A DNA stretch of 64,000 bases, from positions 62,001 to 126,000 of the forward strand of contig NZ_CP107917.1 in NCBI RefSeq assembly GCF_036014175.1. Reading direction: 5' to 3'. The notes below the pieces were generated by a model, which saw only the letters and a list, made by a program, of their open reading frames with translations, was not told the origin of the DNA and did no database searches. Below, one piece after another: positions 1 through 8,377 of this stretch (positions are counted from its first letter, which is position 1; each line of letters begins with the position of its first letter). A program made the translations under genes and the position numbers. The stretch comes from Streptomyces sp. NBC_00443 (GTDB taxonomy: Bacteria > Actinomycetota > Actinomycetes > Streptomycetales > Streptomycetaceae).

Positions 1-1
1 C

Positions 2-148
2 TACCGGGCGGCCCACGATGTCGACGCGCTCAGCACCCGGCACGAGGCGACCACCGAACAACTGCGGGGCGCCATGGTCCACTACCGGGCTCTGTTCGAC
101 GAGCTGCTGTCCGACGGCGGCGGACCCCGCCGCCACGCCCCGGCCTGA
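2..148 (+). CDS. C-terminal end of a conserved hypothetical protein, cut by the window edge
   Basis: The reading frame is open from base 2 and stops at TGA 146-148, giving the last 48 residues. The C-terminal segment TEQLRGAMVHYRALFDELL matches the end of the next gene (TEDLRQALRHYRSFFNRLL) position by position, so the two are tandem paralogues. No domain of known function is visible in this fragment. The start and N-terminus lie outside the window. I infer that it belongs to the same small acidic or helical family as its neighbour; its function is unknown. Confidence 0.7.
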   Translation, partial: YRAAHDVDALSTRHEATTEQLRGAMVHYRALFDELLSDGGGPRRHAPA

Positions 149-213
149 ACCGCTCAGCGACCAGCCGGCGCCCGATCAGGGCAGCCGTCAGGTCACCCGG
201 AAGCGGAGGAACA

Positions 214-756
214 ATGCAACGCAAAGACACACCCGACACCGCCGCTTCGAGCGGCCTGTCCACTGACGACCTCGCACGCCCCCGCGACAGAAGAGCACCG
301 GACGGTCCACCGGCAACTTCACCCGAAAACGCGCCCCTGTTCCCCGGCGAGAGCACACCTACGCCGAGCCAGAGCACCGAGGACGAGGCCGCGGTAGCGG
401 GCTCGGATACCCGGGGCGAGAGGGCGGAGGCGGACTCCACTGCACAGTCCCAGGCCCAAGACCAGAACGGCGATGCCGAAGACGGGGCCCCGCAGCTCCT
501 CACCCCGGAAGACGAGGAAGGCTTCCGCACACGCTGGGAACACGTGCAGGCGAAATTCGTCGACGACCCCCGCGACGCCGTGCACACCGCCGACGCGCTC
601 GTCGCCGACGTGATGCAAAAACTGGCCACCACGTTCGCCGACCACAAACAGGAACTGGAAGGACAATGGAACCGCGGCGAACAAGCGAACACTGAGGACC
701 TGCGCCAAGCGTTGCGCCACTACCGCTCGTTCTTCAACCGTCTACTGGTCACCTGA
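214..756 (+). CDS. Conserved hypothetical protein, tandem paralogue of the upstream fragment
   Basis: This is a 180-residue protein. ATG 214 is preceded by GGAGG about 5 bases upstream. The first ~95 residues are low-complexity and rich in Pro, Ser, Glu and Asp, so probably disordered. The last ~85 residues form a conserved-looking helical domain (WEHVQAKFVDDPRDAVHTAD, then an ADHKQELEGQW segment, then the RHYRSFFNRLL tail). Similar proteins with a disordered head and this helical tail are common hypotheticals in Streptomyces; I know no function for them. There is no signal peptide or membrane segment. The end of a paralogue lies 65 bases upstream, so the pair is likely cotranscribed. Confidence 0.8.
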   Translation: MQRKDTPDTAASSGLSTDDLARPRDRRAPDGPPATSPENAPLFPGESTPTPSQSTEDEAAVAGSDTRGERAEADSTAQSQAQDQNGDAEDGAPQLLTPEDEEGFRTRWEHVQAKFVDDPRDAVHTADALVADVMQKLATTFADHKQELEGQWNRGEQANTEDLRQALRHYRSFFNRLLVT

Positions 757-1217
757 CCCAACCCGCCCGCCCGCGCACCGCGCAGGCTGGCGTTGTTCAC
801 GAGTCATGACCAAACCCAGCGCAGGCGGTGTGTCACACCGATCCGCCAGAGTTGGAGAGCCTGCCGAGGCCGAGACGCCTCTGGCGTCTTCGAGCGTGGC
901 GCTGCACTCCCGACAGTACGAGAACCGCACAGGACCCACGGGGTACGTAGGGTCGGCGGGACCCGACGGCCAGGACCACACCGTCAAATCGGTGTGGTCC
1001 ACTCCATCCTAAAAAGCCATCGACTGAATTGGGGCGCTGAGGCAGGCCTCCTCTGCACCGGGGCCGACCAAACCACCAAGTTAGTCACTACTGCTCGGAA
1101 AGGCATTGAACTGCAGTCCACCACGTCCGCCGCGCGTTGAGCCTGCTCGCGCGTGCGCAGCCGGGCAGTCGGTTGAATGCAGGTGCGGCCGATGACGAGC
1201 GGCGTTAGACAGGAAGG
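757..1217. other. Intergenic stretch without a convincing gene
   Basis: Open frames here have no good ribosome-binding site and lack the codon bias of the neighbours. The only clear structure is the perfect hairpin at 973-1000. Confidence 0.5.
973..1000. terminator. Perfect 11-bp hairpin, probable terminator
   Basis: The arms GGACCACACCG (973-983) and CGGTGTGGTCC (990-1000) pair perfectly around a TCAAAT loop. There is no T-tract, which is usual for Streptomyces terminators. It lies 217 bases beyond the tandem paralogue gene. It could instead be an operator palindrome. Confidence 0.5.
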
Positions 1218-1601
1218 ATGACGTGTTCTCCTGAGAGCTGGTCGGAAATTCCGCCGGTGCTGTGTGCACAATGCGGGCTGCCTGTCACAGCGGGCCAGGA
1301 GGTTGCCGGTCTGGTTGCCGACGCGTCCGCCCTACACCCGACTGAGCCGGATCTGGACGGCGTGCGGCAGCTGATCGCCTGCTGCGAGGAACACCTCGAC
1401 TTGGTGCGCTGCGCCTTTACAAGCCGGTTCGTGAAAGAAGAACTATGGGCGGCCAAGATCGCGCGGGTATTGCGCGCTCACCCAGCAGGCGTAAGCGAGG
1501 AGCAACTCACTGAAGAGAGCGGACTGAGCATCATCCAGATCGAACACACTCTGGCCTGGCAGACCACCCACCTCCTTAGAGATCAAGCAGGGGAAACCTG
1601 A
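1218..1601 (+). CDS. Hypothetical protein with N-terminal Cys pairs and a winged-helix-like tail
   Basis: The product is 127 residues and begins at ATG 1218. A CAQC pair near residue 16 and a CCEEH motif near residue 53 could together bind a metal such as zinc. The C-terminal part (about residues 75-115, including LRAHPAGVSEEQLTEESGL) reads like a small helix-turn-helix or winged-helix fold. The purine-rich AGGAAGG abuts the ATG directly, so the true start may be slightly different. I do not recognise the family; a small DNA-associated or regulatory protein is a guess. Confidence 0.6.
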   Translation: MTCSPESWSEIPPVLCAQCGLPVTAGQEVAGLVADASALHPTEPDLDGVRQLIACCEEHLDLVRCAFTSRFVKEELWAAKIARVLRAHPAGVSEEQLTEESGLSIIQIEHTLAWQTTHLLRDQAGET

Positions 1602-1737
1602 TTCCAGTAAGGCCTGCGGTACAGGAGATATCGAAGCAGACTTCGAACCCTCGCTCCCCATGGCAAAAGAGACATCTTTACATACGTAGCGTTACAGTCC
1701 ACAGTAAAAGCAGCACCATTGCACACCGGAGGCTGCC

Positions 1738-1893
1738 ATGCTCCTCATCGGCGTCATCCTGCTGATTGTCGGCTTCATCACCGACATAGCGATCCTGTGG
1801 ACAATCGGAATCATCCTCACGGTCATCGGCGCGGTCCTGTGGATCATGGGCTCCATGGGCCACGCGGTCGCCGGCCGCCGCCACTATTGGTGA
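1738..1893 (+). CDS. DUF6131-type small membrane protein
   Basis: This 51-residue protein is almost entirely two hydrophobic helices (about residues 2-20 and 22-38) followed by a basic tail ending GRRHYW. A strong GGAGG lies 5 bases before ATG 1738. The pattern of two glycine-rich helices with a conserved tail GRRHYW fits the DUF6131 family of tiny actinobacterial membrane proteins, whose role is unknown. It stands alone in its neighbourhood. Confidence 0.8.
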   Translation: MLLIGVILLIVGFITDIAILWTIGIILTVIGAVLWIMGSMGHAVAGRRHYW

Positions 1894-1974
1894 CCGTCCC
1901 TCTCACCCACGCCTCGACAACGGGCCACCGAACCGGCGGAGCAGGCTCCTGGAGTCCGGTCGCCCCATTTCGCC

Positions 1975-2196
1975 GTGTCACCACGCTCCTGCTCGTGCGT
2001 TCACAGCTGGCAGCGGGCCCCGCACGTGAAACTCACCTTCGCCGCCGACGCCCTCGAGGGCATCACCGAACAGCTCCGCATCGACAGCGGCAAGAACCAC
2101 GGCGGCTACCACGTGGCCGACCGCCTCGCCTCGGCATCACACCCTGGCCCCGGAGCCGGAAGCCCCCTGCGGGGCAGGCTCTGTGACGGCCTTTAA
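1975..2196 (+). pseudogene. Possible gene remnant
   Basis: A short open frame contains a protein-like stretch (KLTFAADALEGITEQLRI) starting near an internal GTG at about 2027, then becomes low-quality sequence. There is no good ribosome-binding site and no recognisable family. It may be a leftover of a longer gene or pure chance. Confidence 0.2.
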
Positions 2197-2228
2197 GGCG
2201 CACATTGAGCCCGGGTAGGCTGCCGGTC

Positions 2229-2939
2229 ATGGTGGTGTCCTCATCTGGCGTCAAAGCGGGAACTCTGCGCGGGCGGGCGCTCTCGGCCTTGTTGTCACTG
2301 GCCCTGCTCACTGCCTGCTCCGGCGACCCACGTGGCATTCCCTCAAACGCGAGCTCTTCACCTGCAAAGTCTCAAGATCCCAAAGGGTCTGCACGCAAGC
2401 AGCCGGTGATGCCGACCCCCGAAGAAGCCTGCCGAGGCGGCGTACCCCTCCATCCCGCGAGCCCGCCGTACGCCGGGCCGGCCCCACATCGAGTGATCGG
2501 TTTTGCGCTCTACGATCCCGATAATTGGGAGGTCTACGGGCCGCCGTATCCGCCACGCCTGCCGCCGTCCTGGGCATCGTCCATGCCGGACAAGTACGGC
2601 AGTGAGCCTCGGGTTTTCGCACTCGCACCCGTGGAGGCCGACTTCAAGCGAGCGCAACTGGCTGTCTGTATGTCCTCGCCGCGGCTGACAGGCAGGACGG
2701 CCGTCGGGGAGGAGTGTGGCCCCTATGAAGGCGTGAGCAGGGAAGTGTTTCCGGCTGACTATGATTTCGAGGTATTCGAGGCTAGGACTGGTCGTCTCAT
2801 CAAGTCCTTCACTCTCAGCGGATCCGAGAATGACTGCCCGCCGTCAATCATGCTGGGCGACCAGTCAAAGATCACCCAAGCCGTCAGCGACGAAGCTCTC
2901 ACTGCTGAACTTCGCTCCCTGGTAGAAAAGGATCTCTGA
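2229..2939 (+). CDS. Putative lipoprotein of unknown function
   Basis: Taking ATG 2229 as start gives about 236 residues. The N-terminus has a short basic segment, a hydrophobic core (ALSALLSLALLTAC) and a lipobox cysteine (LLTAC|SGD), so the protein should be exported and lipid-anchored on the outer face of the membrane. A Ser/Pro/Lys-rich linker follows, then a globular domain of about 170 residues with several cysteines (GVPLHP, MSSPRLTGR, EECGPYEG, NDCPP), possibly disulfide-bonded. No enzyme motif is visible. An upstream in-frame start at 2205 would only lengthen the n-region. Confidence 0.75.
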   Translation: MVVSSSGVKAGTLRGRALSALLSLALLTACSGDPRGIPSNASSSPAKSQDPKGSARKQPVMPTPEEACRGGVPLHPASPPYAGPAPHRVIGFALYDPDNWEVYGPPYPPRLPPSWASSMPDKYGSEPRVFALAPVEADFKRAQLAVCMSSPRLTGRTAVGEECGPYEGVSREVFPADYDFEVFEARTGRLIKSFTLSGSENDCPPSIMLGDQSKITQAVSDEALTAELRSLVEKDL

Positions 2940-3199
2940 ACGCCTCCGGGTTCCCGACTCGCGTCGTCCAGTTGGATGGATGGCCCTTCTGCCCGTCGCT
3001 GGCCTGGAAGGCTCCGCCGGTCGAACGACAGGACGATCGAGACCGAAGGATCCCCTGCCGTGATCGCTCTGACCTCCATCCAGGCGGCGCATGTCAACAG
3101 GAGCCGAGCTCCTGCCTTGGCTGTCGAAGGACACCGGCGTGGGTGAACCCTAAGAGGTCAGCCAACAAGCTGATCCGTCTCGTCACCCCTGGAGCGGCA

Positions 3200-3745
3200 T
3201 TACGTCGGTCGCCCGGGGTTGGGGAGGGTTCGGTAGGCGGCGGCCATGGGGGAGGAACCGGTGGTGACGTAGTCGTGGATGCCGGCGAGGTAGTCGTCGC
3301 GGTCGACGAGGCCGTCGCCGTCGGTGTCGAGGGCGTCGAAGGCCTGGTCGGCGTCCACCCGGGCGTTCCTGGACGCCACCCGCAGCCGGGTGAACTCCTC
3401 GCGAGTGAGCCGGCCGTCACCGTCGTGGTCGGCGACATCGAAGAGCGAGCCGAGGGCCGGCCGGCAGGACCGTTCGAACGCGTCGTGCCCGGCCCACGTG
3501 CGGTACTCCTCGAACACGACCCGTCCGTCGTGGTCGGCGTCCATGTCCGCCCAGACCTCCTCGTGCGCGGCGCGGGCCGCGTGCAGCACGGGGTCGTCGG
3601 CGGGGCGGCCCATGGCCGCCGCCGCGCGGTCGACCCGCGCGAGGTACTCCGTGCGGGAGATGACGCCGTCGCCGTCCCTGTCGAGCATGGCGAAGATACG
3701 TTGCTTGGCCGCGTCGGTCATGGTGGCGGTGGCTTGCTCAGGCAC
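3200..3745 (-). CDS. EF-hand calcium-binding protein
   Basis: This 181-residue soluble protein has four EF-hand loops: DRDGDGVISRTE (residues 22-33), DADHDGRVVFEE (69-80), DHDGDGRLTREE (106-117) and DTDGDGLVDRDD (140-151). The first three have the canonical Asp-x-Asp-x-Asp/His-Gly pattern ending in Glu; the fourth ends in Asp, which usually weakens binding. The spacing resembles actinobacterial calerythrin-like sarcoplasmic calcium-binding proteins, which buffer cytosolic calcium. The start is GTG 3745 or ATG 3721. It is a single-gene unit, convergent with the lipoprotein gene. Confidence 0.9.
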   Translation of the reverse strand: MPEQATATMTDAAKQRIFAMLDRDGDGVISRTEYLARVDRAAAAMGRPADDPVLHAARAAHEEVWADMDADHDGRVVFEEYRTWAGHDAFERSCRPALGSLFDVADHDGDGRLTREEFTRLRVASRNARVDADQAFDALDTDGDGLVDRDDYLAGIHDYVTTGSSPMAAAYRTLPNPGRPT

Positions 3746-4067
3746 TGTCCTGTTCCCGTCTGCCGTCTACGGAGCCCCGCGGCATCCGCTTGCGGCGTGC
3801 TGCGCACGGTGCGTGCGGGTGCCTGAGGGATGACACCGCCAAGATCACCACGTTCGCCCGGCGGTCGGCCTCCGGCCCGCCCGCCGATCACCCGACCACA
3901 AAGGCCAGGCAGACCCAGTCACAAGAGGGCTCCCACCACCTCGTGCTCCGAAAGAAGCAGCACGTTGTCCATGATCAGGCTCAACACCTGATATCGGCCA
4001 CGCCGTGGTCGCTCGACCGGCTCCGGGGGCTCTGCCGTCTCGCAGGGCGCCGTGGCCGCGGGCTGGT
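3746..4067. other. Intergenic stretch, no gene recognised
   Basis: I see no open frame with both a start signal and coherent protein content on either strand. Confidence 0.45.
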
Positions 4068-4484
4068 TCAGTCGGTCGACAGGGCCTCCAGGAGGTCACC
4101 GACCCGAGGATCGGGCAGGGCGCGGGCGACGTCGGCCTGGGCGACCATACCGACCAGGTCGTGCCCGTCGATCACCCGGCAGCCGCCGTACCTTGTGCTC
4201 CTTCATCGTGCGCAAGATCTCGTCCACATCGTCGTCCGCGCCGATGGTCACGGCCTCCCCTGGGCGAGGTCGCCGGCCGGACAAGTGGCGGGGTCCTTGC
4301 CCGCACCGAGAACCTTCACCACGATGTCCCGATCGGTCAGCATGCCCTTGAGCTTGTTGTCGGTGCCACAGATCGGCAGCGCGCCGACCCCGAGATCGTT
4401 CATCTTGCGGGCCGCGTCCAGCACCGTCTCCTGCGCGCCGATGCACTCGGCCCCACCGGTCATGATGTCCCGCGCCTTCGTCAT
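4068..4484 (-). pseudogene. CBS-domain pair protein, broken by two frameshifts
   Basis: The frame from ATG 4484 (upstream AAGGGA) reads MTKARDIMTGGAECIGAQE and a first CBS domain, then hits a stop after GDLAQG. The homology continues in a second frame (VTIGADDDVDEILRTMKEHK) and, after another shift inside RRLP, returns to the first (VIDGHDLVGMVAQADVARAL) to the TGA at 4068. The shifts are a lost base near 4258 and an extra G near 4183. Joined, it makes a ~138-residue two-CBS protein of a type widespread in Streptomyces; such proteins usually sense adenine nucleotides. As written the gene cannot make it. Both shifts are in G/C runs, so an assembly error is possible. Confidence 0.8.
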
Positions 4485-4882
4485 GCCGATCCCTTCCCTT
4501 GTTGCTGCGGGGCCTGAGCCAGTGCCAACGCCTCGGGCCTCACGCCCGCGCAGAATAGACGCGAGATGTGTTCCCAACCAGCACAATCCGTAACGAAGCC
4601 GCCCACAGCTTTCCTCCGGAACAGTCCTGGCGAATTCGGCTGACGCGGAAGGCCGAGCCGTGCTTTCGGGGCCGCACCGCAGTGGGCTCCCACTCCTGCC
4701 GTCAGGCCAGCGGGATCAGCCAACCGCCCGTTCTCGGCCCGCCTTCGGCCCCTGCGCGAGCCAGCCACAGATGAGCGGCGCCCGGCCGGGTACCCGGCAC
4801 GATGCCGGGCCTCGCGAGAGTTCCAGCACAAGCAGCGACCGTGCTCGCACCGACCAGGCGGCGGGTTCTCTACCGAAAACCG
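4485..4882. other. Intergenic stretch, no gene recognised
   Basis: This ~400-base gap lies between a broken CBS gene and a broken amidinotransferase gene on opposite strands. No protein-like frame or strong hairpin was found. Confidence 0.45.
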
Positions 4883-5275
4883 ATGAGGATGACGGCAGTG
4901 CAAAGGCCTGAAAGGGAAGCGGCGACGCTCGACACCGGTGTTGACCTCGATTGCCCGGTCAGTTCACACAATGAGTGGGACCCGCTGGAGGAAATCCTCG
5001 TCGGGCGTCTCGACGGCGCGGTCTTCCTCCCGCCACCCCGTCGTCCTGTGCAACGTCCCTGCGTGGGTGCAACGGCTGCTGGGGTTAACCGGTGGCTTGC
5101 GCTATCCGCGCGTGCTGCTGGAGCGGGCGCAGCAGGAACTCGAGCAGTTCGTCGGCCTTCTGCAATCCCTGGACATCACGGTCAGGCGGCCGGACGCCGT
5201 CGACCACAGGCGGCGCTTCGGGACCCCGCACTGGTCGTCGCGCGGCTTTTGCAACACCTGCTCTGGGGCCCGCTA
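4883..5275 (+). pseudogene. Glycine/inosamine amidinotransferase, N-terminal fragment with frameshift
   Basis: From ATG 4883 the sequence reads MRMTAVQRPERE and then the family signature DCPVSSHNEWDPLEEILVGR. Homology shifts frame near 5030 and resumes as HPVVLCNVPAWVQRL through RYPRVLLERAQQELEQF, RRPDAVDHRRRFGTP and WSSRGFCNTC, ending near 5275. This is the first third of an L-arginine:glycine (or inosamine-phosphate) amidinotransferase, normally ~350 residues, which moves the amidino group of arginine to an amine. The catalytic Cys/His/Asp region is absent, so it is dead. These enzymes occur in natural-product pathways; no other cluster genes are adjacent. Confidence 0.8.
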
Positions 5276-5536
5276 CGGTCATCCCCTGACTTGCCGCACC
5301 CGCGTCGGCGGCGTGGCCCACCCGATGCGGCCTGCGGATCTGATCCCGCCGCCGGGGCACCCTGGCGGCAAACGCGGTGCACATCTCCCCGATCGGGTTT
5401 ACTCGGAAAGCCCCGGGGGACACGTGCGGCGGCTGAGCGGCCGTGGGACTGAGGCCGCGGACACGGTGGGACCCGTGCCTGCGGCCTCACCTTCCGATGA
5501 CAGCTACCCGTCGGACACTCCGTGCAATGCCTCCTT

Positions 5537-6019
5537 TTACTCGGCGCCTGTCCAGAGGCCGCCGGGCTTCTTCACGGTGGCGCGGAACCTTTCGATCGTG
5601 GCCCGCACGTGTGTTGCTTGGTCCCATTCCGCACCGTACTCGCCGGTGGGCGTACGCCAGTCGCGTACGAGGTGTTCGGCCACCGCGGCGACGTCGTCCG
5701 GCGCTGCGAAGACCCGGTGCAGCGCGGCAAGCGGCTGGGTCGGGGTCGCGATGGACGGGCTGACCCCGAGCAGCGCGTAGGACCAGCCTCTGTCTTCCTC
5801 CCAGTTGAAACGGAGGCCGCCCACGCCGCCGGTGCGGCTGACGTCTCACACAAGCACCAGGTACATCGTGTCGCCGTGCCGGGGGTAGGTGCGGTCGGCG
5901 CGGACCGTACCGGGAGGGATGCCCCGTCCGGTGAGGGCCTCGTCGACGGCCTGGAGATAGGGCCAGTGCGGCAGCCGCTGGGCCGAACCGGCCCCGAGCC
6001 CGGGCGGGTTGAGGATCAC
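5537..6019 (-). pseudogene. DUF6292-like protein interrupted by an in-frame TGA
   Basis: From GTG 6019 the frame gives VILNPPGLGAGSAQRLPHW through RADRTYPRHGDTMYLVLV, then meets TGA at 5846-5848. It continues in the same frame as DVSRTGGVGGLRFNWEED to the stop at 5537. Both halves read as one ~160-residue protein resembling the actinobacterial DUF6292 family (function unknown). No base is missing, so this is a nonsense change rather than a run-length error. The GTG overlaps a short frame that itself starts at the stop of the upstream polymerase gene, suggesting an old coupled operon. The distal half has its own ATG at 5824. Confidence 0.65.
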
Positions 6020-6044
6020 GGCTCACCGCCGTGGGTGGGGCGGG

Positions 6045-7014
6045 TCATGAGGCGCGGCGGAACACGGCGGCAGGGCCGATGATGCGGGAGCCGAACTTGT
6101 CGCGGACGCGGTCGACGGCGGCTTCGGCCACCAGCCTGGCTTCGCGACCGTCGTCGAGGCTGATCTGCTGGGCGACCTGGTCGGCGCCGATCAGGTCCTC
6201 GCCCTTGAGGGAGAGCGCGGTCAGGCGGCCGCGCTGCAGGCCTGCGCCGTCCATCAAGCGGTAGGCGAGGGCGCGCAGGTCGTCGTCGTGCGCGGACGGC
6301 TCAGTCAGACGGCGGGTCTTCGTCCAGCTGCTGTTCCCGGCGAACGTGAGCGTGATGGTCAGCGCGCGGGCTGCCTGATCGCGGCGGCGCAGCAGCAGCC
6401 CGAGCCGGACCACCAGGTCGAGCAGAGCAGCCCGAACCGGGGCGCCGTCCAGAGTGTGCCGAGGGAAGGGGTGGCGGACGGTCGCGGCGGCCGGCAGGGC
6501 GCGGGGGACAACGGCGCGCGGATCGATGCCACGGGCACGGTCGGCGGCGGTGCGGCCGGCGCGGCCGCCCAGCAGACGCTGGACGGTGGCGGCCGGGACG
6601 GCGGCGAGCAGACCCACGGAGTGGATGCCGTAGTCGCGCAGCACTACTGCGTGACGGGGGCCGATGCCGTGCAGGGCGTCGACGGGCAGTGCTCCCAGCC
6701 AGTCGGCGGCCTTCTCGGGTGCGATGGCGAGAACGCCGCCGGGCTGCGGGATCTGGGCTGAGGCGGTGGCCGCGGCCGTGATCGAGGATCCGATCCCGAC
6801 GCGTACGTCGACACCCAGGCGAGAGAGGGACCGCACCCGCAGGACCTCGCCCAGGCGGCGCGTGTCGGGGCCGTGATAGCGCAGCGCGCACCAGGGCCGC
6901 TGTGGGCGGCAGCGCCTGGACCACCGGCGAAAGGTCCGCGAGCTGCTCCAGAACCTGCCGGTAGGCCTCCTCCGGCAGTCGGTCCGGGCAGCGGACGTGC
7001 ATCACCGTCGGCAC
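6045..7014 (-). pseudogene. Y-family (DinB/ImuB-like) DNA polymerase, N-terminally shortened and frameshifted
   Basis: The first frame from GTG 7014 (or ATG 7002) gives PDRLPEEAYRQVLEQLADLS and VVQALPPTAALV. At about 6870 homology moves to another frame (ALRYHGPDTRRLGEVLRV, then RLGVDVRVGIGSSITAAATA) and runs to the TGA at 6045. The visible parts are the polymerase core, the helix-hairpin-helix (LPVDALHGIGPRHAVVLRDY) and the little-finger region. It is a translesion-polymerase relative of ~320 residues, shorter than DinB, of a type seen in many Streptomyces. Several bases seem to be missing at the junction, so this may be genuine damage. Its stop TGA overlaps a downstream ATG. Confidence 0.75.
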
Positions 7015-7020
7015 CCGGCC

Positions 7021-7284
7021 TGCCGCTCCGCTACATCATCTTGGACAACCTCTCCGCCCACACCGGCGCGGACATCCACCGCTGGGCGAAGAAGAACAAG
7101 GTCGAGCCGTGCTTCACCCCGACCTACGCCTCCTGGGCCAGCCCGATCGAAGCCCACTTCGGCAGTTCACCTGGCCAACTCGAACCACCGCAGCCACCCC
7201 GCGCAGACCAGGGCCCTGCACCGCTACCTGCGCTGGCGCAACGCCAACGCCCGCCACCCCGACGTACTCGCAGCCGCAGCCTGA
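7021..7284 (+). mobile_element. IS630-family transposase relic (C-terminal part)
   Basis: The frame from 7021 reads RYIILDNLSAHTGADI and FTPTYASWASPIEAHFG, the second and third acidic-residue blocks of an IS630 DDE transposase. After small shifts it continues LANSNHRSHPAQTRALHRYL and RWRNANARHPDVLAAAA to a stop at 7284. The N-terminal DNA-binding half is absent and the left edge abuts the start of the polymerase gene on the other strand. No terminal repeats were found. It is immobile debris. Confidence 0.8.
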
Positions 7285-7386
7285 CTGCTCAACCCGGTGG
7301 CCCGGAAACGATCACTGGGCAGCTCAGCCATCGGCCACGCATGTCGGGCCGGGAAGCGGTGGGACAGGTCAAGGACGTGGTAAAGG

Positions 7387-7887
7387 CTATACCTGTCCAC
7401 GTGCACGGTGCCGCTTTGCGTACGACCAGGTCACCGCGATCATCAGGGCCGGGATGGCGAACAGCGGGGCGAAAACGAACCCCCAGACGGTCTGTGCCGT
7501 ACCGCTCGACATGTACGTCTGGCTCTCGACGGTGAAAGCGACCACGAGTTGCCACAGTGCCACCAGAACCAGGACGCCCGAGGCGGTCCAGGCCAGCGGG
7601 CCGAGGACCCTGGGGTGCAGCGGCCTCCACCGGTCGTTGACGAGCAGCAGCGGAAACAGAGCGGCCAGCTCAGTGAGGACTGAGAGGCCGACGACGTATG
7701 CGATGCCCCAGCCCGGGATGTCGAAGACATCGCGCAGCACTTGATCGCTGTAGCCCACATAGACACCGGATGCCATGGCGATGCGCCACAGGCCGGACGG
7801 GACGGCGCACAGAGCGATGGCGTGGGCGGCGCGGCGAGCCCAGACAGGCGCAGGTGCGGAGGGGAGAGGGGCGGTCGCTGTCGTCAT
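7387..7887 (-). CDS. Predicted four-helix membrane protein
   Basis: With ATG 7887 as start the product is ~166 residues; in-frame starts at 7911 and 7920 are alternatives. Four hydrophobic segments are clear: HAIALCAVPSGLWRIAMA, GWGIAYVVGLSVLTELAALF, a VLVLVALWQLVVAF helix, and a FAPLFAIPALMIAVTW helix near the C-terminus, which ends in a basic tail. It looks like a small integral membrane protein of the kind often annotated as hypothetical in Streptomyces. No transporter or enzyme signature is visible. It is isolated, between an IS relic and a long gap. Confidence 0.7.
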   Translation of the reverse strand: MTTATAPLPSAPAPVWARRAAHAIALCAVPSGLWRIAMASGVYVGYSDQVLRDVFDIPGWGIAYVVGLSVLTELAALFPLLLVNDRWRPLHPRVLGPLAWTASGVLVLVALWQLVVAFTVESQTYMSSGTAQTVWGFVFAPLFAIPALMIAVTWSYAKRHRARGQV

Positions 7888-8377
7888 GTCGTACATGCTG
7901 GCCCTGGACATGGCGGCCACGCTTCGTCCGATACGGCGGACCGTATCCGCCCTGCGGATGAGGACGCACCCGATGCAGGAGGACCTGAGGAGGAGGACTC
8001 AATCACCGCACAGGCTGGGTTATCCAACCGTCCAGCGATCGAGGACATCGCGACCAACCCGGTGAACGTTCGCGGTCACAGCACCAGGCGCAGGGACCAG
8101 ACCTGGCGACCGCTGAACTCCGCTGGATGCTGTCAGCGGCAGCATGATCGGCCCGTAGCCGGATCTCAACCTACGTGGGCGGCCGAAGGGCCGTCGCATC
8201 ACGCGCACCAACGCCCTCCATCGTCACCAACCCGCACGGCTGATGTGCAGGTCACTGATGTCAGACGAATACGGCACACACCCAGTTGTGACTGAGCACT
8301 TCAGTTGGCCTGTCAGCGGTGTAGTCGGCCCGGGTGTGCGCTGTTGTTGTCCCGCAGGTGTGATCTTCGGCGCTGTT
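7888..8377. other. Intergenic stretch, no gene recognised
   Basis: No coherent reading frame was found. The plus-strand frame starting at 8243 is the complement of the real minus-strand gene downstream. Confidence 0.45.

Noticed and set aside
5846..5848. In-frame TGA as a possible selenocysteine codon
   Set aside because: No selenocysteine insertion hairpin or selenoprotein context is evident, and other genes nearby also carry plain nonsense changes.
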